DNA of 64,000 nt, taken from NCBI RefSeq assembly GCF_015689175.1, contig NZ_CP065047.1:1240001-1304000 (forward strand), read 5' to 3'. Position 1 is the stretch's first letter; every line of letters starts with the position of its first letter. Under the pieces are notes generated by a model. That model was not told the origin of the DNA. It ran no database searches and worked only from the letters and a program-made list of their open reading frames with translations. The DNA is from Mycobacterium kubicae (GTDB taxonomy: Bacteria > Actinomycetota > Actinomycetes > Mycobacteriales > Mycobacteriaceae). Shown piece after piece: positions 56,743 through 64,000 of this stretch. The position numbers were made by a program, and so were the translations under genes.

Positions 56743-58068
56743 CTATTCGCGCCGCAGCCGCGAATCGACGAACGCCTCGAGCTTTTCCCATTCCCGCACG
56801 GCGTTGGCATACGGAGCGGCGGGTTTGCTGACCGAATCGGGGTCGAGCACGTAAGCCACCAGCTTGCCCAGCGGTTTGCCGGTGTCCAGCGCCTTGTCGA
56901 CGGTGCTCTCCTCGGAGTAGTCACCGACGTCGCGCAGGAACTCCACGGCCAGGTCGAGTTGGTCGCGGTCCACCGCGTCGGGACCGTCGGCGAAGTCGTC
57001 GGCCAGTCCGGTGAGCACGTAGACGTTTTCGTCGGTGATGTCGACGTTCAGTGAGCCGTCGGTGGCGGCGGTGCGGATGTCGTCATACGTGCTCAGGTCG
57101 GACAGGTCGTGGTCGTGCTCGTCGGCCAGGTAGCGGGCCAGCGCGCGCTCGGAGGTGAACACACTGATGCGGCCGTTGCGGCCCAAGAAGATTGGCCGGT
57201 CGTCGAGGTAGCAGCGCAGCGTGTAAAAGGTGCCCGAACCCGTCATGATCCGAATCGGATCGATGCCCACCTGCAGCCAGAAGTCCTCGTCGCTGCCCAA
57301 CACCACGGTGTCGCCCGCCGCGCGCTCGTCTTCCTCCGCAGCGGCGTCGTCGACTTCCTCAGCATCCTCGTCGTCGGCATCCTCGACGTCCGAGGCGTCA
57401 GAGGCGTCCTCTTCGGCCTCGTCTGCGGCCGTCGCGTCCTCTTCCTCGGGGGTCTCCTCGGGCTCTTCGGGCTCCTCCTCCAACTCCTCGGCGGCCTTGG
57501 CAGACAACTCTTCGTCGACGTCGGGGGTGCTGACAATTCCCTCGATGGACTTGAGCACGTCATCCCAGCTGCGCCCGATCACCTCGGCGATAGCGTTCCA
57601 GCGCTTCTGCCCGGCCTTGCCGCTGAAGTTGTCGATACCGCCCGACACCGTGCCCAGGCTGGGATTGCCGTTGAAGAATTTGGACACCGCGGCGAGCTCG
57701 CACACCGATCCGATGGACGACACGATCGCCAGCGCGCCCGCCAAGGCGTTGACCGACTCCTCGGTCGGCTTCTCGGCGACGAGTTCCTCCACTGCGACCA
57801 GATCGAACTGCTTGTCCTGCGCCGGGTCGAGGTCGCGGGCGTGCGCCTCGGTGACTTTCTTCCACCCCGGGTGGTCGGTCAGGTCGTTGTCGGAGTCGGT
57901 GCGCACGAACGCGACCAGGTCGGCCACCGACTCGAAGGCGTACAGGTCCTCGTCCTTGCCGAGGAAGGCTTCCCACTCATCGCCGGCGTCGCGCCAGCGG
58001 GGTGCCCACAGGGTGTAGCGGTCGCCGTCGGTCAAGCTCAGGCGGATGGGCACGAGGTCTGCAGCCAT
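56743..58068 (-). CDS. Rv3311-like conserved protein with acidic linker
   Basis: This 441-aa mycobacterial protein has two conserved halves: MAADLVPIRLSLTDGDRYTL with WAPRWRDAGDEWEAFLGKDE at the N terminus, and a C-terminal half from LGSDEDFWLQVGIDPIRIMT. A strongly acidic segment of about 60 residues (EEEPEEPEETPEEEDATAAD and onward) joins them. Each half repeats a similar DxY..AF-type layout (FESVADLVAFVRTDSDNDL versus FTSERALARYLADEHDHDL), so an internal duplication is likely. The function is unknown. ATG 58068 is chosen over 58077. Confidence 0.85.
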   Translation of the reverse strand: MAADLVPIRLSLTDGDRYTLWAPRWRDAGDEWEAFLGKDEDLYAFESVADLVAFVRTDSDNDLTDHPGWKKVTEAHARDLDPAQDKQFDLVAVEELVAEKPTEESVNALAGALAIVSSIGSVCELAAVSKFFNGNPSLGTVSGGIDNFSGKAGQKRWNAIAEVIGRSWDDVLKSIEGIVSTPDVDEELSAKAAEELEEEPEEPEETPEEEDATAADEAEEDASDASDVEDADDEDAEEVDDAAAEEDERAAGDTVVLGSDEDFWLQVGIDPIRIMTGSGTFYTLRCYLDDRPIFLGRNGRISVFTSERALARYLADEHDHDLSDLSTYDDIRTAATDGSLNVDITDENVYVLTGLADDFADGPDAVDRDQLDLAVEFLRDVGDYSEESTVDKALDTGKPLGKLVAYVLDPDSVSKPAAPYANAVREWEKLEAFVDSRLRRE

Positions 58069-58101
58069 GCGGCACACAATAGCGACCCGGCCCGCCAGGC
58101 C

Positions 58102-58989
58102 TTACCCGCCCCAAATGTCGGTGATGGGGGCGGCCGTGGCCGCGTTGCCGGTTTTCGGCAGCCCATACATCTGCTCCAGCGTCGAGAGCACGTTGTAGTG
58201 ATTGATTTGCTCGTTGTAGGTGCCCGGCTGCACGTGGGCGCCGTAGAACACCGTCGGGATCTGGTTGCGGGCGCCGCCGTCGTCCTCGTCCCAGGTCAGA
58301 ATCAGCAGGCTGTTGTTGGTCCGGGCCCAGGTGGCGTATGCCGACATCTGCCGGCTCAACCAGGCGTCACCCTGGGCGATCGAGCCGTCGTGCATGTTGT
58401 TGTCGTTGTTGGGGATGACGAACGCCAGCGTCGGCAGCGCCGCATAGTTGCCCGGTTGGGGGAAAGAGGAGAACGGCAGGGACAACGACGGCGGCACGTT
58501 GGTGAAGTTGGCCCACGGGACGTGCTTGCGCGCGTATTTGCCGGCACTGCACACCGGGGAGCCGACCGCCGGCAGGTCCTCGGCGAAGCCCACGAAGGTG
58601 CCTCCGGCGGCAAGAACTTCGGAGGCGAGGTTGGGTTGGGCGCCGGCGTTGACCGGACAGCTGTCCTTGGTGACCCCGAGCGTGTTGCCGGCGAACAGCG
58701 CCAGGTAGTTCGGTTCGCTGGGGTGGGTCTCGGCGAACGATTGGCCCATCATGGCGCCACCGGCCGCCAGCGCGTTGATCCACGGCGCCGACTTGTTGCC
58801 GATGATGTTGGCTTGCGAGCGGTTTTCCTCGATGACGATCACCACGTGGGAAAAGCTGGGCAGGGCGGCAGCGGCCAGGCCCAGGCGCGGGGCAGCGGTG
58901 ACGCCGTGGATCCATAGCGATCCGGCCACCATCCCGAGTACCGCCAAGGTACGGTATGCCCTGGTCAGGTAATGTTTCAGCGCCCGCAT
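58102..58989 (-). CDS. sapM: Secreted acid phosphatase SapM
   Basis: This 295-aa precursor has a signal peptide ([20 protein letters not shown]) and the phosphoesterase-family segments [58 protein letters not shown] and [11 protein letters not shown]. In M. tuberculosis SapM is exported and dephosphorylates phosphoinositides, blocking phagosome maturation. The residues that align with its active site ([16 protein letters not shown]) are present. It is transcribed divergently from upp with 84 bp between the starts. Confidence 0.93.
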   Translation of the reverse strand: MRALKHYLTRAYRTLAVLGMVAGSLWIHGVTAAPRLGLAAAALPSFSHVVIVIEENRSQANIIGNKSAPWINALAAGGAMMGQSFAETHPSEPNYLALFAGNTLGVTKDSCPVNAGAQPNLASEVLAAGGTFVGFAEDLPAVGSPVCSAGKYARKHVPWANFTNVPPSLSLPFSSFPQPGNYAALPTLAFVIPNNDNNMHDGSIAQGDAWLSRQMSAYATWARTNNSLLILTWDEDDGGARNQIPTVFYGAHVQPGTYNEQINHYNVLSTLEQMYGLPKTGNAATAAPITDIWGG

Positions 58990-59073
58990 GCCGGGAGTAT
59001 ATGGGCGAACTCGGGTGCGCCCAGGAGATGGAGCGAGCGTGTCAGCAAGCCTGAATCCGATTGTTATCTAGCC

Positions 59074-59697
59074 GTGGACGTGCATCTGGTCGACCATCCA
59101 CTGGCCGCGGCGCGGCTCACCGCGCTGCGCGATCAGCGCAGCGGCAACGCCGTCTTTCGCGCCGCGCTGCGCGAGCTGACGCTGATGCTGGTCTACGAGG
59201 CGACCCGGGACGCGCCGACCGAGCCCGTCACCATCCGCACTCCGCTGGCCGAAACGACAGGGGCGCGGCTGGCCAAGCCGCCGCTGCTGGTGCCGGTGTT
59301 GCGGGCCGGGCTGGGCATGGTCTACGAGGCGCACGCGGTGCTGCCGGAAGCGCACGTGGGGTTCGTCGGCATCGCCCGCGACGAACAGACCCACCAGCCC
59401 GTCCCGTACCTCGAGTCGTTGCCCGACGACCTGGCCGGTCTGCCGATCATGGTGCTTGACCCGATGCTGGCCACCGGCGGTTCGATGAAGCACACCGTGG
59501 GCTTGCTGCTCGCGCGCGGCGCCACGGACATCACCATGCTGTGCGTGGTGGCCGCTCCGGAGGGGATCGCGGCGGTAGAGCAGGTGGTGCCCAACGCGCG
59601 GTTGTTCACCGCGGCCGTCGACGGCGGGCTCAACGACGCGGCCTTCATCGTGCCGGGTCTCGGCGATGCCGGCGACCGTCAGTTCGGGCCGCGCTAG
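59074..59697 (+). CDS. upp: Uracil phosphoribosyltransferase
   Basis: This 207-aa enzyme makes UMP from uracil and PRPP. Signatures are [20 protein letters not shown], the PRPP loop [16 protein letters not shown] and the C-terminal [13 protein letters not shown]. The GTG at 59074 gives the orthologous [20 protein letters not shown] start, while in-frame codons upstream encode unrelated residues. It joins the other salvage genes of the window. It converges on pmmB, 4 bp away. Confidence 0.95.
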   Translation: MDVHLVDHPLAAARLTALRDQRSGNAVFRAALRELTLMLVYEATRDAPTEPVTIRTPLAETTGARLAKPPLLVPVLRAGLGMVYEAHAVLPEAHVGFVGIARDEQTHQPVPYLESLPDDLAGLPIMVLDPMLATGGSMKHTVGLLLARGATDITMLCVVAAPEGIAAVEQVVPNARLFTAAVDGGLNDAAFIVPGLGDAGDRQFGPR

Positions 59698-59701
59698 GGG
59701 G

Positions 59702-61270
59702 CTATACCGGCAACTCGTCGAGCAGCTGCGCGCTCAGCGCCTGGGCGCGTTCTCGGGTGGCCGCCAGATCACCGGACACGGTTACGCGAATCTCGGTGTA
59801 GCACTTGAGTTTCGGCTCGGTTCCCGACGGGCGTACCACCAGCCGCACCGACGTGTCGCCGTCGCCGCCGGTGAAGATGAGCGCGTCGGTGATGTCGGCG
59901 ACGGTTACGGCCAATCCGGCCAGCCGGTCCGGCGGGTCCGCGCGCAGCCGGCGCATCAGCTCGGCAGCCTCGTCGGGATCGGCGACGCGACGCGACACCG
60001 GCGCTACCACGTGCACGCCGTGGCGCCGGGCCAACTCGTCGAGTTGGTCGGGCACCGAACGGCCCCGCTCGCGCAGCGCGGCCACCAGGTCGCACACCAG
60101 CACCGCGGCGCTGATGCCGTCCTTGTCGCGCACCGCGGCCGGGTCGACGCAATGGCCGATCGCTTCTTCGTAGGCATAGACCAAGGTGCCCGACGTGTCG
60201 GCGTCTGCGCGGGCCAGCCACTTGAAGCCGGTGGGCGTCTCGACGTGCCCGGCGCCGTACTGCGCGGCGATCGCCGCCAGCATCCGCGACGACACCAGGG
60301 TGCTGGCCACCACGCTGTGCGCCGGGTCGTCGGTGTGCGCCAGGAGGTAATCGCCGAGCAGCCAACCGGTTTCGTCACCGGAGAGCATCCGCCAGCCAGC
60401 TGTGGTGGGGATCCCCACGGCGCACCGGTCGGCGTCCGGGTCGAGCGCGATGGCGACGTCGGCGCCGACTTCTGCGGCCAGGCCCAGCACTGCGTCGGGG
60501 GCCCCGGGTTCTTCCGGATTGGGGAACGCCACGGTGGGAAAGTCGGGGTCCGGCGCGAACTGCGCGGCCACCGTGTGCACGTCGTGGAAACCGGCCCGCC
60601 GCAGCGTCTCGACGGCCACCGCGCCGCCCACCCCATGCAGCGGGGTCAGCGCCACCCGGACCGACCCGGCCCCGCGCCGCACGCTGGCCGCGCGTTCGAT
60701 GTAGCGGTCCACCAGGTCGGTGCCGGCGGGCGGCACCGGGGTTCTGGGGATCTGATCCGCCGGCGCAGCGGCGGTCATCGCCGCTTCGATCTGCCGGTCG
60801 GTGGGGGAGATGATCTGGATGCCGCCGTCGAGGTAGACCTTGTAGCCGTTGTCGGTCGGCGGGTTGTGCGAGGCGGTGATCTGAATCCCGGCAACCGCGC
60901 CGGTGTGACGGACCGCGAACGCCACTACCGGTGTAGGCACCGGGTCGGGAAACGTCGTCACCGAAAACCTCTGCGCGGCAAGCACTTCCGCTGCTGCCGT
61001 GGCGAACGTGGCCGAGCCGCGGCGGGCGTCGCGCCCCACGATCACCGGCCTTGGCCCCGGTGGCAGCACCTGAGCCACCGCCCAGGTGGCGCGCAACACC
61101 ACCGCGAGGTTCATCGCGTCCGGGCCGGCCCGCAGCGGTCCGCGCAACCCCGCGGTGCCGAACGTCAGCGGGCGGGCGAACCGCGCGGCCAGCTCGTCGG
61201 GAGTGCAGGCGGCCAGCTCGGCGGCCGTCCGCGGATCCGGGTCGTGGGCGATCCACTCCTCGGGCGTCAC
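59702..61270 (-). CDS. pmmB: Phosphomannomutase/phosphoglucomutase family PmmB
   Basis: This 522-aa alpha-D-phosphohexomutase has active-site Ser loop IQITASHNPPTDNGYKVYLD, metal-binding ALDPDADRCAVGIP, sugar-binding YEEAIGHCVDP and phosphate-binding VRPSGTEPKLKCYTE. It interconverts hexose- or pentose-1- and -6-phosphates. Its operon position 3 bp after deoD hints at phosphopentomutase work on ribose-1-phosphate released by nucleoside phosphorolysis, although the M. tuberculosis gene is named pmmB. It starts with GTG. Confidence 0.9.
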   Translation of the reverse strand: MTPEEWIAHDPDPRTAAELAACTPDELAARFARPLTFGTAGLRGPLRAGPDAMNLAVVLRATWAVAQVLPPGPRPVIVGRDARRGSATFATAAAEVLAAQRFSVTTFPDPVPTPVVAFAVRHTGAVAGIQITASHNPPTDNGYKVYLDGGIQIISPTDRQIEAAMTAAAPADQIPRTPVPPAGTDLVDRYIERAASVRRGAGSVRVALTPLHGVGGAVAVETLRRAGFHDVHTVAAQFAPDPDFPTVAFPNPEEPGAPDAVLGLAAEVGADVAIALDPDADRCAVGIPTTAGWRMLSGDETGWLLGDYLLAHTDDPAHSVVASTLVSSRMLAAIAAQYGAGHVETPTGFKWLARADADTSGTLVYAYEEAIGHCVDPAAVRDKDGISAAVLVCDLVAALRERGRSVPDQLDELARRHGVHVVAPVSRRVADPDEAAELMRRLRADPPDRLAGLAVTVADITDALIFTGGDGDTSVRLVVRPSGTEPKLKCYTEIRVTVSGDLAATRERAQALSAQLLDELPV

Positions 61271-61273
61271 GGC

Positions 61274-62068
61274 TCACATCCGCGCAATGACGTCAGCCAG
61301 GAGCGCGCCCATTCGCGCCGCCGACGCCGCACCGGCGGCGAGCACCTCGGCATGGCTCAGCGGCTCCCCGGTGAGACCGGCCGCGAGGTTGGTGACCAGG
61401 GAGATGCCGAGCACCTCGGCGCCGGCCGCCCGAGCGGCGATGGTCTCGTGAACGGTCGACATACCGACCAGGTCGGCGCCCAGGACCTGCAGCATCCGTA
61501 TTTCCGCCGGCGTCTCGTAGTGCGGGCCGGGCAACCCCGCGTAGACACCCTCGGTCAGCTCCGGGTCGCAGTTTCGGGCCAGCGCGCGCAGCCGCGGGGC
61601 GTAGGCGTCGGTCAGGTCGACGAACTGCGCGCCGACCAACGGTGAGCGCGCGGTCAGGTTCAGGTGATCGCTGATCAGCACCGGCTGACCGATCTGCATG
61701 TCGGGGCGCAGCCCGCCCGCGGCGTTGGTCAGCACGACGGTGTGCACCCCCGCGGCGCACGCCGCCCGAACTCCGTGCACGACGTGCCGCAGGTCATGGC
61801 CCTCGTAGGCATGGACGCGTCCGGCCAGCACCAGCACCCGGTGGGCGCCGACCGGCACCGACAACAGCTCCCCGGCGTGGCCGGCGGCGCGCGGCGGGGC
61901 GAACCCGGGCACGTCGGCTTGGGGCAGGACGGCGGTCGGCGAGCCCAGCGCCGCGATCGCCGGCGACCAGCCCGACCCCAGCACGACCGCGACGTCGTGC
62001 CGGTCGTGTCCGGTCCGCTCGGCGATCATCTGCGCCGCCTGCCGGGCGAGTTCGGCCGGGTCAGTCAC
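61274..62068 (-). CDS. deoD: Purine nucleoside phosphorylase
   Basis: This 264-aa trimeric-type PNP has [11 protein letters not shown] (phosphate-binding Ser), [33 protein letters not shown] and [20 protein letters not shown] (PNP family-2 signature). It cleaves purine nucleosides with phosphate. It begins with GTG at 62068 and precedes pmmB by 3 bp in the same operon. It is divergent from amiB1. The gene name follows Rv3307; the fold is that of human-type PNP, not E. coli DeoD. Confidence 0.93.
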   Translation of the reverse strand: MTDPAELARQAAQMIAERTGHDRHDVAVVLGSGWSPAIAALGSPTAVLPQADVPGFAPPRAAGHAGELLSVPVGAHRVLVLAGRVHAYEGHDLRHVVHGVRAACAAGVHTVVLTNAAGGLRPDMQIGQPVLISDHLNLTARSPLVGAQFVDLTDAYAPRLRALARNCDPELTEGVYAGLPGPHYETPAEIRMLQVLGADLVGMSTVHETIAARAAGAEVLGISLVTNLAAGLTGEPLSHAEVLAAGAASAARMGALLADVIARM

Positions 62069-62129
62069 AGTGGCGAGCCTAATCCGGCGATGGTGTGAGT
62101 CCGCTGCGCGCCGATGGGATACTGGCTAG

Positions 62130-63323
62130 ATGTCCGCAGCCAGCGCCCTGGATAGTGTCGAGGAATTGGTGCGGCGCCGGCGCGGCGATCTGGTCGAACT
62201 GTCCCACGCCATCCACGCCGAGCCCGAGCTGGCGTTCGCCGAGCACCGCAGCTGCGCGAAGGCCCAAGCCCTGGTCGCCGAGCGCGGTTTCGAGATGACC
62301 GCGGCCGCCGGTGGTCTGGACACCGCGTTCCGGGCCGACTTCGGCAGCGGACCGCTGGTGGTGGGTATCTGCGCCGAATACGACGCGCTGCCTGACATCG
62401 GTCATGCCTGCGGGCACAACATCATCGCCGCCTCGGCCGTGGGCGCCGCCCTGGCGTTGGCCGAAGTGGCCGATGACCTGGGCATAAAGGTGGCTCTGCT
62501 GGGCACTCCGGCCGAAGAATCTGGCGGCGGAAAAGCCTTGCTGCTCGAGGCCGGCACATTCGACGATGTCGCGGTGGCTGTGATGGTGCATCCGGGACCG
62601 ATCGACATTGCGGGGGCCCGGTCGCTGGCCTTGTCGGAGGTGACCGTCGAGTACCGCGGCAAGGAATCGCACGCCGCCGTCGCGCCCCATCTCGGGCTCA
62701 ACGCCGCCGACGCGGTGACCGTCGCCCAAGTGGCCATCGGGCTGCTGCGCCAGCAGTTGGCGCCCGGACAGCTGGTGCACGGCATCGTCACCAACGGCGG
62801 ACAGGCCGTGAACGTCATTCCCGGGCGCGCCGCGCTGCAATATGCGATGCGCGCCGTCGAGTCGGACTCGCTGCGCGACCTCGAAGGCCGGATGTACGCC
62901 TGCTTCGCCGCGGGCGCGCTGGCCGCCGGCTGTGAATACGACATCGAAACGCCCGCGCCGGCGTACGCCGAACTGCGGCCCGACCAGTGGCTGGTCAATG
63001 TGTTCCGCGACGAGATGCGTCGGCTGGACCGCGAGCCGGTACCGGCGGAGATCGAGGCGGCGCTGCCGATGGGCAGCACCGATATGGGCAACGTGACGCA
63101 CGTGATCCCGGGGATCCATCCGGTCATCGGCCTCGACGCCGGCGGCGCCACCGTGCACCAGCGCGCGTTCGCCGCCGCGGCCGCCGGTGCCAGCGCCGAC
63201 AAGGCGGTGGTGGACGGGGCGATCATGTTGGCGCGCACCGTCGTTCAGCTTGCTGCGCAGCCCGACCAGCGAGACCGCGTGCTGGAGGCGCAGCAGCGCA
63301 GAAGCAGCGGGGCCGACGCATGA
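62130..63323 (+). CDS. amiB1: M20-family amidohydrolase AmiB1-like
   Basis: This 397-aa metallo-amidase/carboxypeptidase has HAIHAEPELAFAEHRS at the N terminus, VVGICAEYDALPDIGHACGH (metal site) and LLGTPAEESGGGKALLLEAG (catalytic Glu). A lid/dimerisation domain (VTVEYRGKESHAAVAPHLGL) and a C-terminal GSTDMGNVTHVIPGIHP (metal His) follow. Such enzymes hydrolyse N-acyl amino acids or peptides; the substrate is unknown. It overlaps the next amidohydrolase as ATGA. Confidence 0.9.
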   Translation: MSAASALDSVEELVRRRRGDLVELSHAIHAEPELAFAEHRSCAKAQALVAERGFEMTAAAGGLDTAFRADFGSGPLVVGICAEYDALPDIGHACGHNIIAASAVGAALALAEVADDLGIKVALLGTPAEESGGGKALLLEAGTFDDVAVAVMVHPGPIDIAGARSLALSEVTVEYRGKESHAAVAPHLGLNAADAVTVAQVAIGLLRQQLAPGQLVHGIVTNGGQAVNVIPGRAALQYAMRAVESDSLRDLEGRMYACFAAGALAAGCEYDIETPAPAYAELRPDQWLVNVFRDEMRRLDREPVPAEIEAALPMGSTDMGNVTHVIPGIHPVIGLDAGGATVHQRAFAAAAAGASADKAVVDGAIMLARTVVQLAAQPDQRDRVLEAQQRRSSGADA

Positions 63324-64000
63324 GCCTGGTCGACAGCACCGAGTCGTGGCTTGCCGCCCACTACGACGACCTGGTCGCGTGGCGCCGGCACATCCACCGC
63401 TACCCCGAACTAGGTCGGCAGGAGTACGCCACCACCCAGTTCGTGGCCGAACGGCTGGCCGAGGTCGGACTCAACCCCAAAGCATTGCCCGGCGGTACCG
63501 GGCTGACCTGTGACTTCGGCCCCGAACACCAGCCGCGGATCGCGCTGCGCGCCGACATGGACGCGCTGCCCATGGCCGAGCGCACCGGGGCGCCCTACGC
63601 CTCGACGATGCCCAACGTCTCGCATGCCTGCGGTCATGACGCGCACACCGCGATCCTGCTGGGAACCGCGCAGGCGTTGGCGGCGGTGCCCGAATTGCCG
63701 GTCGGGGTGCGGTTGATCTTCCAGGCCGCCGAGGAGCTGATGCCCGGCGGCGCCATCGACGCGATCGCGGCCGGTGCGCTGTCGGGGATCTCCCGAATTT
63801 TCGCCCTGCACTGCGACCCGAGGCTGGAGGTCGGCAAGGTCGCCACCAGGCACGGCCCGATCACGTCGGCGGCCGACCGGATGGAGATCACGCTGTACTC
63901 ACCCGGCGGGCACACCTCACGCCCGCACTTGACCGCCGACCTGGTCTACGGGCTGGGGACGCTGATCACCGGAGTGCCCGGGGTGTTGTCGCGTCGTCTC
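63320..64000 (+). CDS. amiA1: M20-family amidohydrolase AmiA1-like, 5' part (cut by window end)
   Basis: The first 227 codons of a second M20 enzyme start MSLVDSTESWLAAHYDDLVA. They show WRRHIHRYPELGRQEYATTQ, IALRADMDALPMAERTGAPY (metal Asp), HACGHDAHTAILLGTAQAL (metal His), IFQAAEELMPGGAIDAIAAG (catalytic Glu) and YSPGGHTSRPHLT entering the lid domain. The paralogous gene directly upstream overlaps it by 4 bp, so the pair is probably co-translated. The remainder lies beyond the window. Confidence 0.92.
   Translation, partial: MSLVDSTESWLAAHYDDLVAWRRHIHRYPELGRQEYATTQFVAERLAEVGLNPKALPGGTGLTCDFGPEHQPRIALRADMDALPMAERTGAPYASTMPNVSHACGHDAHTAILLGTAQALAAVPELPVGVRLIFQAAEELMPGGAIDAIAAGALSGISRIFALHCDPRLEVGKVATRHGPITSAADRMEITLYSPGGHTSRPHLTADLVYGLGTLITGVPGVLSRRL

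Noticed and set aside
59666..61645. 659-aa open frame opposite pmmB and deoD
   Set aside because: It spans two real genes on the other strand and has Arg/His-rich shadow composition.

Overview
The window is a high-GC actinobacterial chromosome segment, almost certainly from a non-tuberculous Mycobacterium. From memory, its gene order follows M. tuberculosis from Rv3370c (dnaE2) to Rv3305c (amiA1), read in reverse orientation. Supporting signs are a PE-family protein, SapM, a Rv1747-type FHA-ABC transporter pair, a DUF222/HNH (13E12-type) protein, a SAM-IV riboswitch, frequent GTG/TTG starts and many ATGA or GTGA overlaps. The species cannot be fixed from the sequence alone. M. tuberculosis comparisons come from recollection, not from a search.

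Layout. 1-5.8 kb: 3' part of dnaE2, an SDR, a PPOX-fold protein, a nitroreductase, a TrmL-type methyltransferase and an AraC regulator. 5.9-10.2 kb: a conservon-like signalling operon (sensor ATPase, roadblock, DUF742, small GTPase) preceded by a 22-codon leader ORF. 10.2-16.1 kb: a TetR gene and two tandem FHA-ABC exporters. 16.2-22.1 kb: an old-yellow-enzyme homologue, folD-DUF3017, a secreted DUF732-like protein, a probable bicovalent flavoprotein and an HNH protein. 22.1-25.5 kb: the metY-metX-methyltransferase operon behind a SAM-IV riboswitch.

25.6-30.3 kb is the most striking locus. The NADP-isocitrate dehydrogenase gene icd is split by an IS30-family element. That element's transposase gene is itself split by a group II intron encoding its own maturase. 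Removing the IS and one 3-bp target duplication restores an uninterrupted 409-codon icd, and removing the intron restores a 419-codon transposase.

30.3-41.4 kb: a hydrolase, trpS-brkB, nagA-sugI, dacB1, a MerR-VIT/vWA pair with a strong inverted-repeat operator, and a class III aminotransferase. 41.5-45.8 kb: sigJ (ECF41 type), a PE-hydrolase fusion, a CxxC carboxymuconolactone-decarboxylase-like protein, a short condensation-like protein and an SCO6745-type protein. 45.9-49.5 kb: the sdhCDAB operon, with a MIRU-like 43-bp repeat pair and a 36-codon ORF between sdhD and sdhA. 49.6-52.4 kb: cdd-deoA-add nucleoside salvage. 52.4-56.7 kb: accessory genes controlled by MarR and TetR regulators, then a LuxR remnant. 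56.7-64 kb: a Rv3311-like protein, sapM, upp, pmmB, deoD and two M20 amidohydrolases, the last cut by the window end.

Functionally the window joins nucleoside salvage (cdd, deoA, add, upp, deoD, pmmB), methionine supply under SAM control, and TCA enzymes (an intact sdh, a broken icd). No stretch longer than 300 bp lacks a gene except the intron RNA at 28234-28791.
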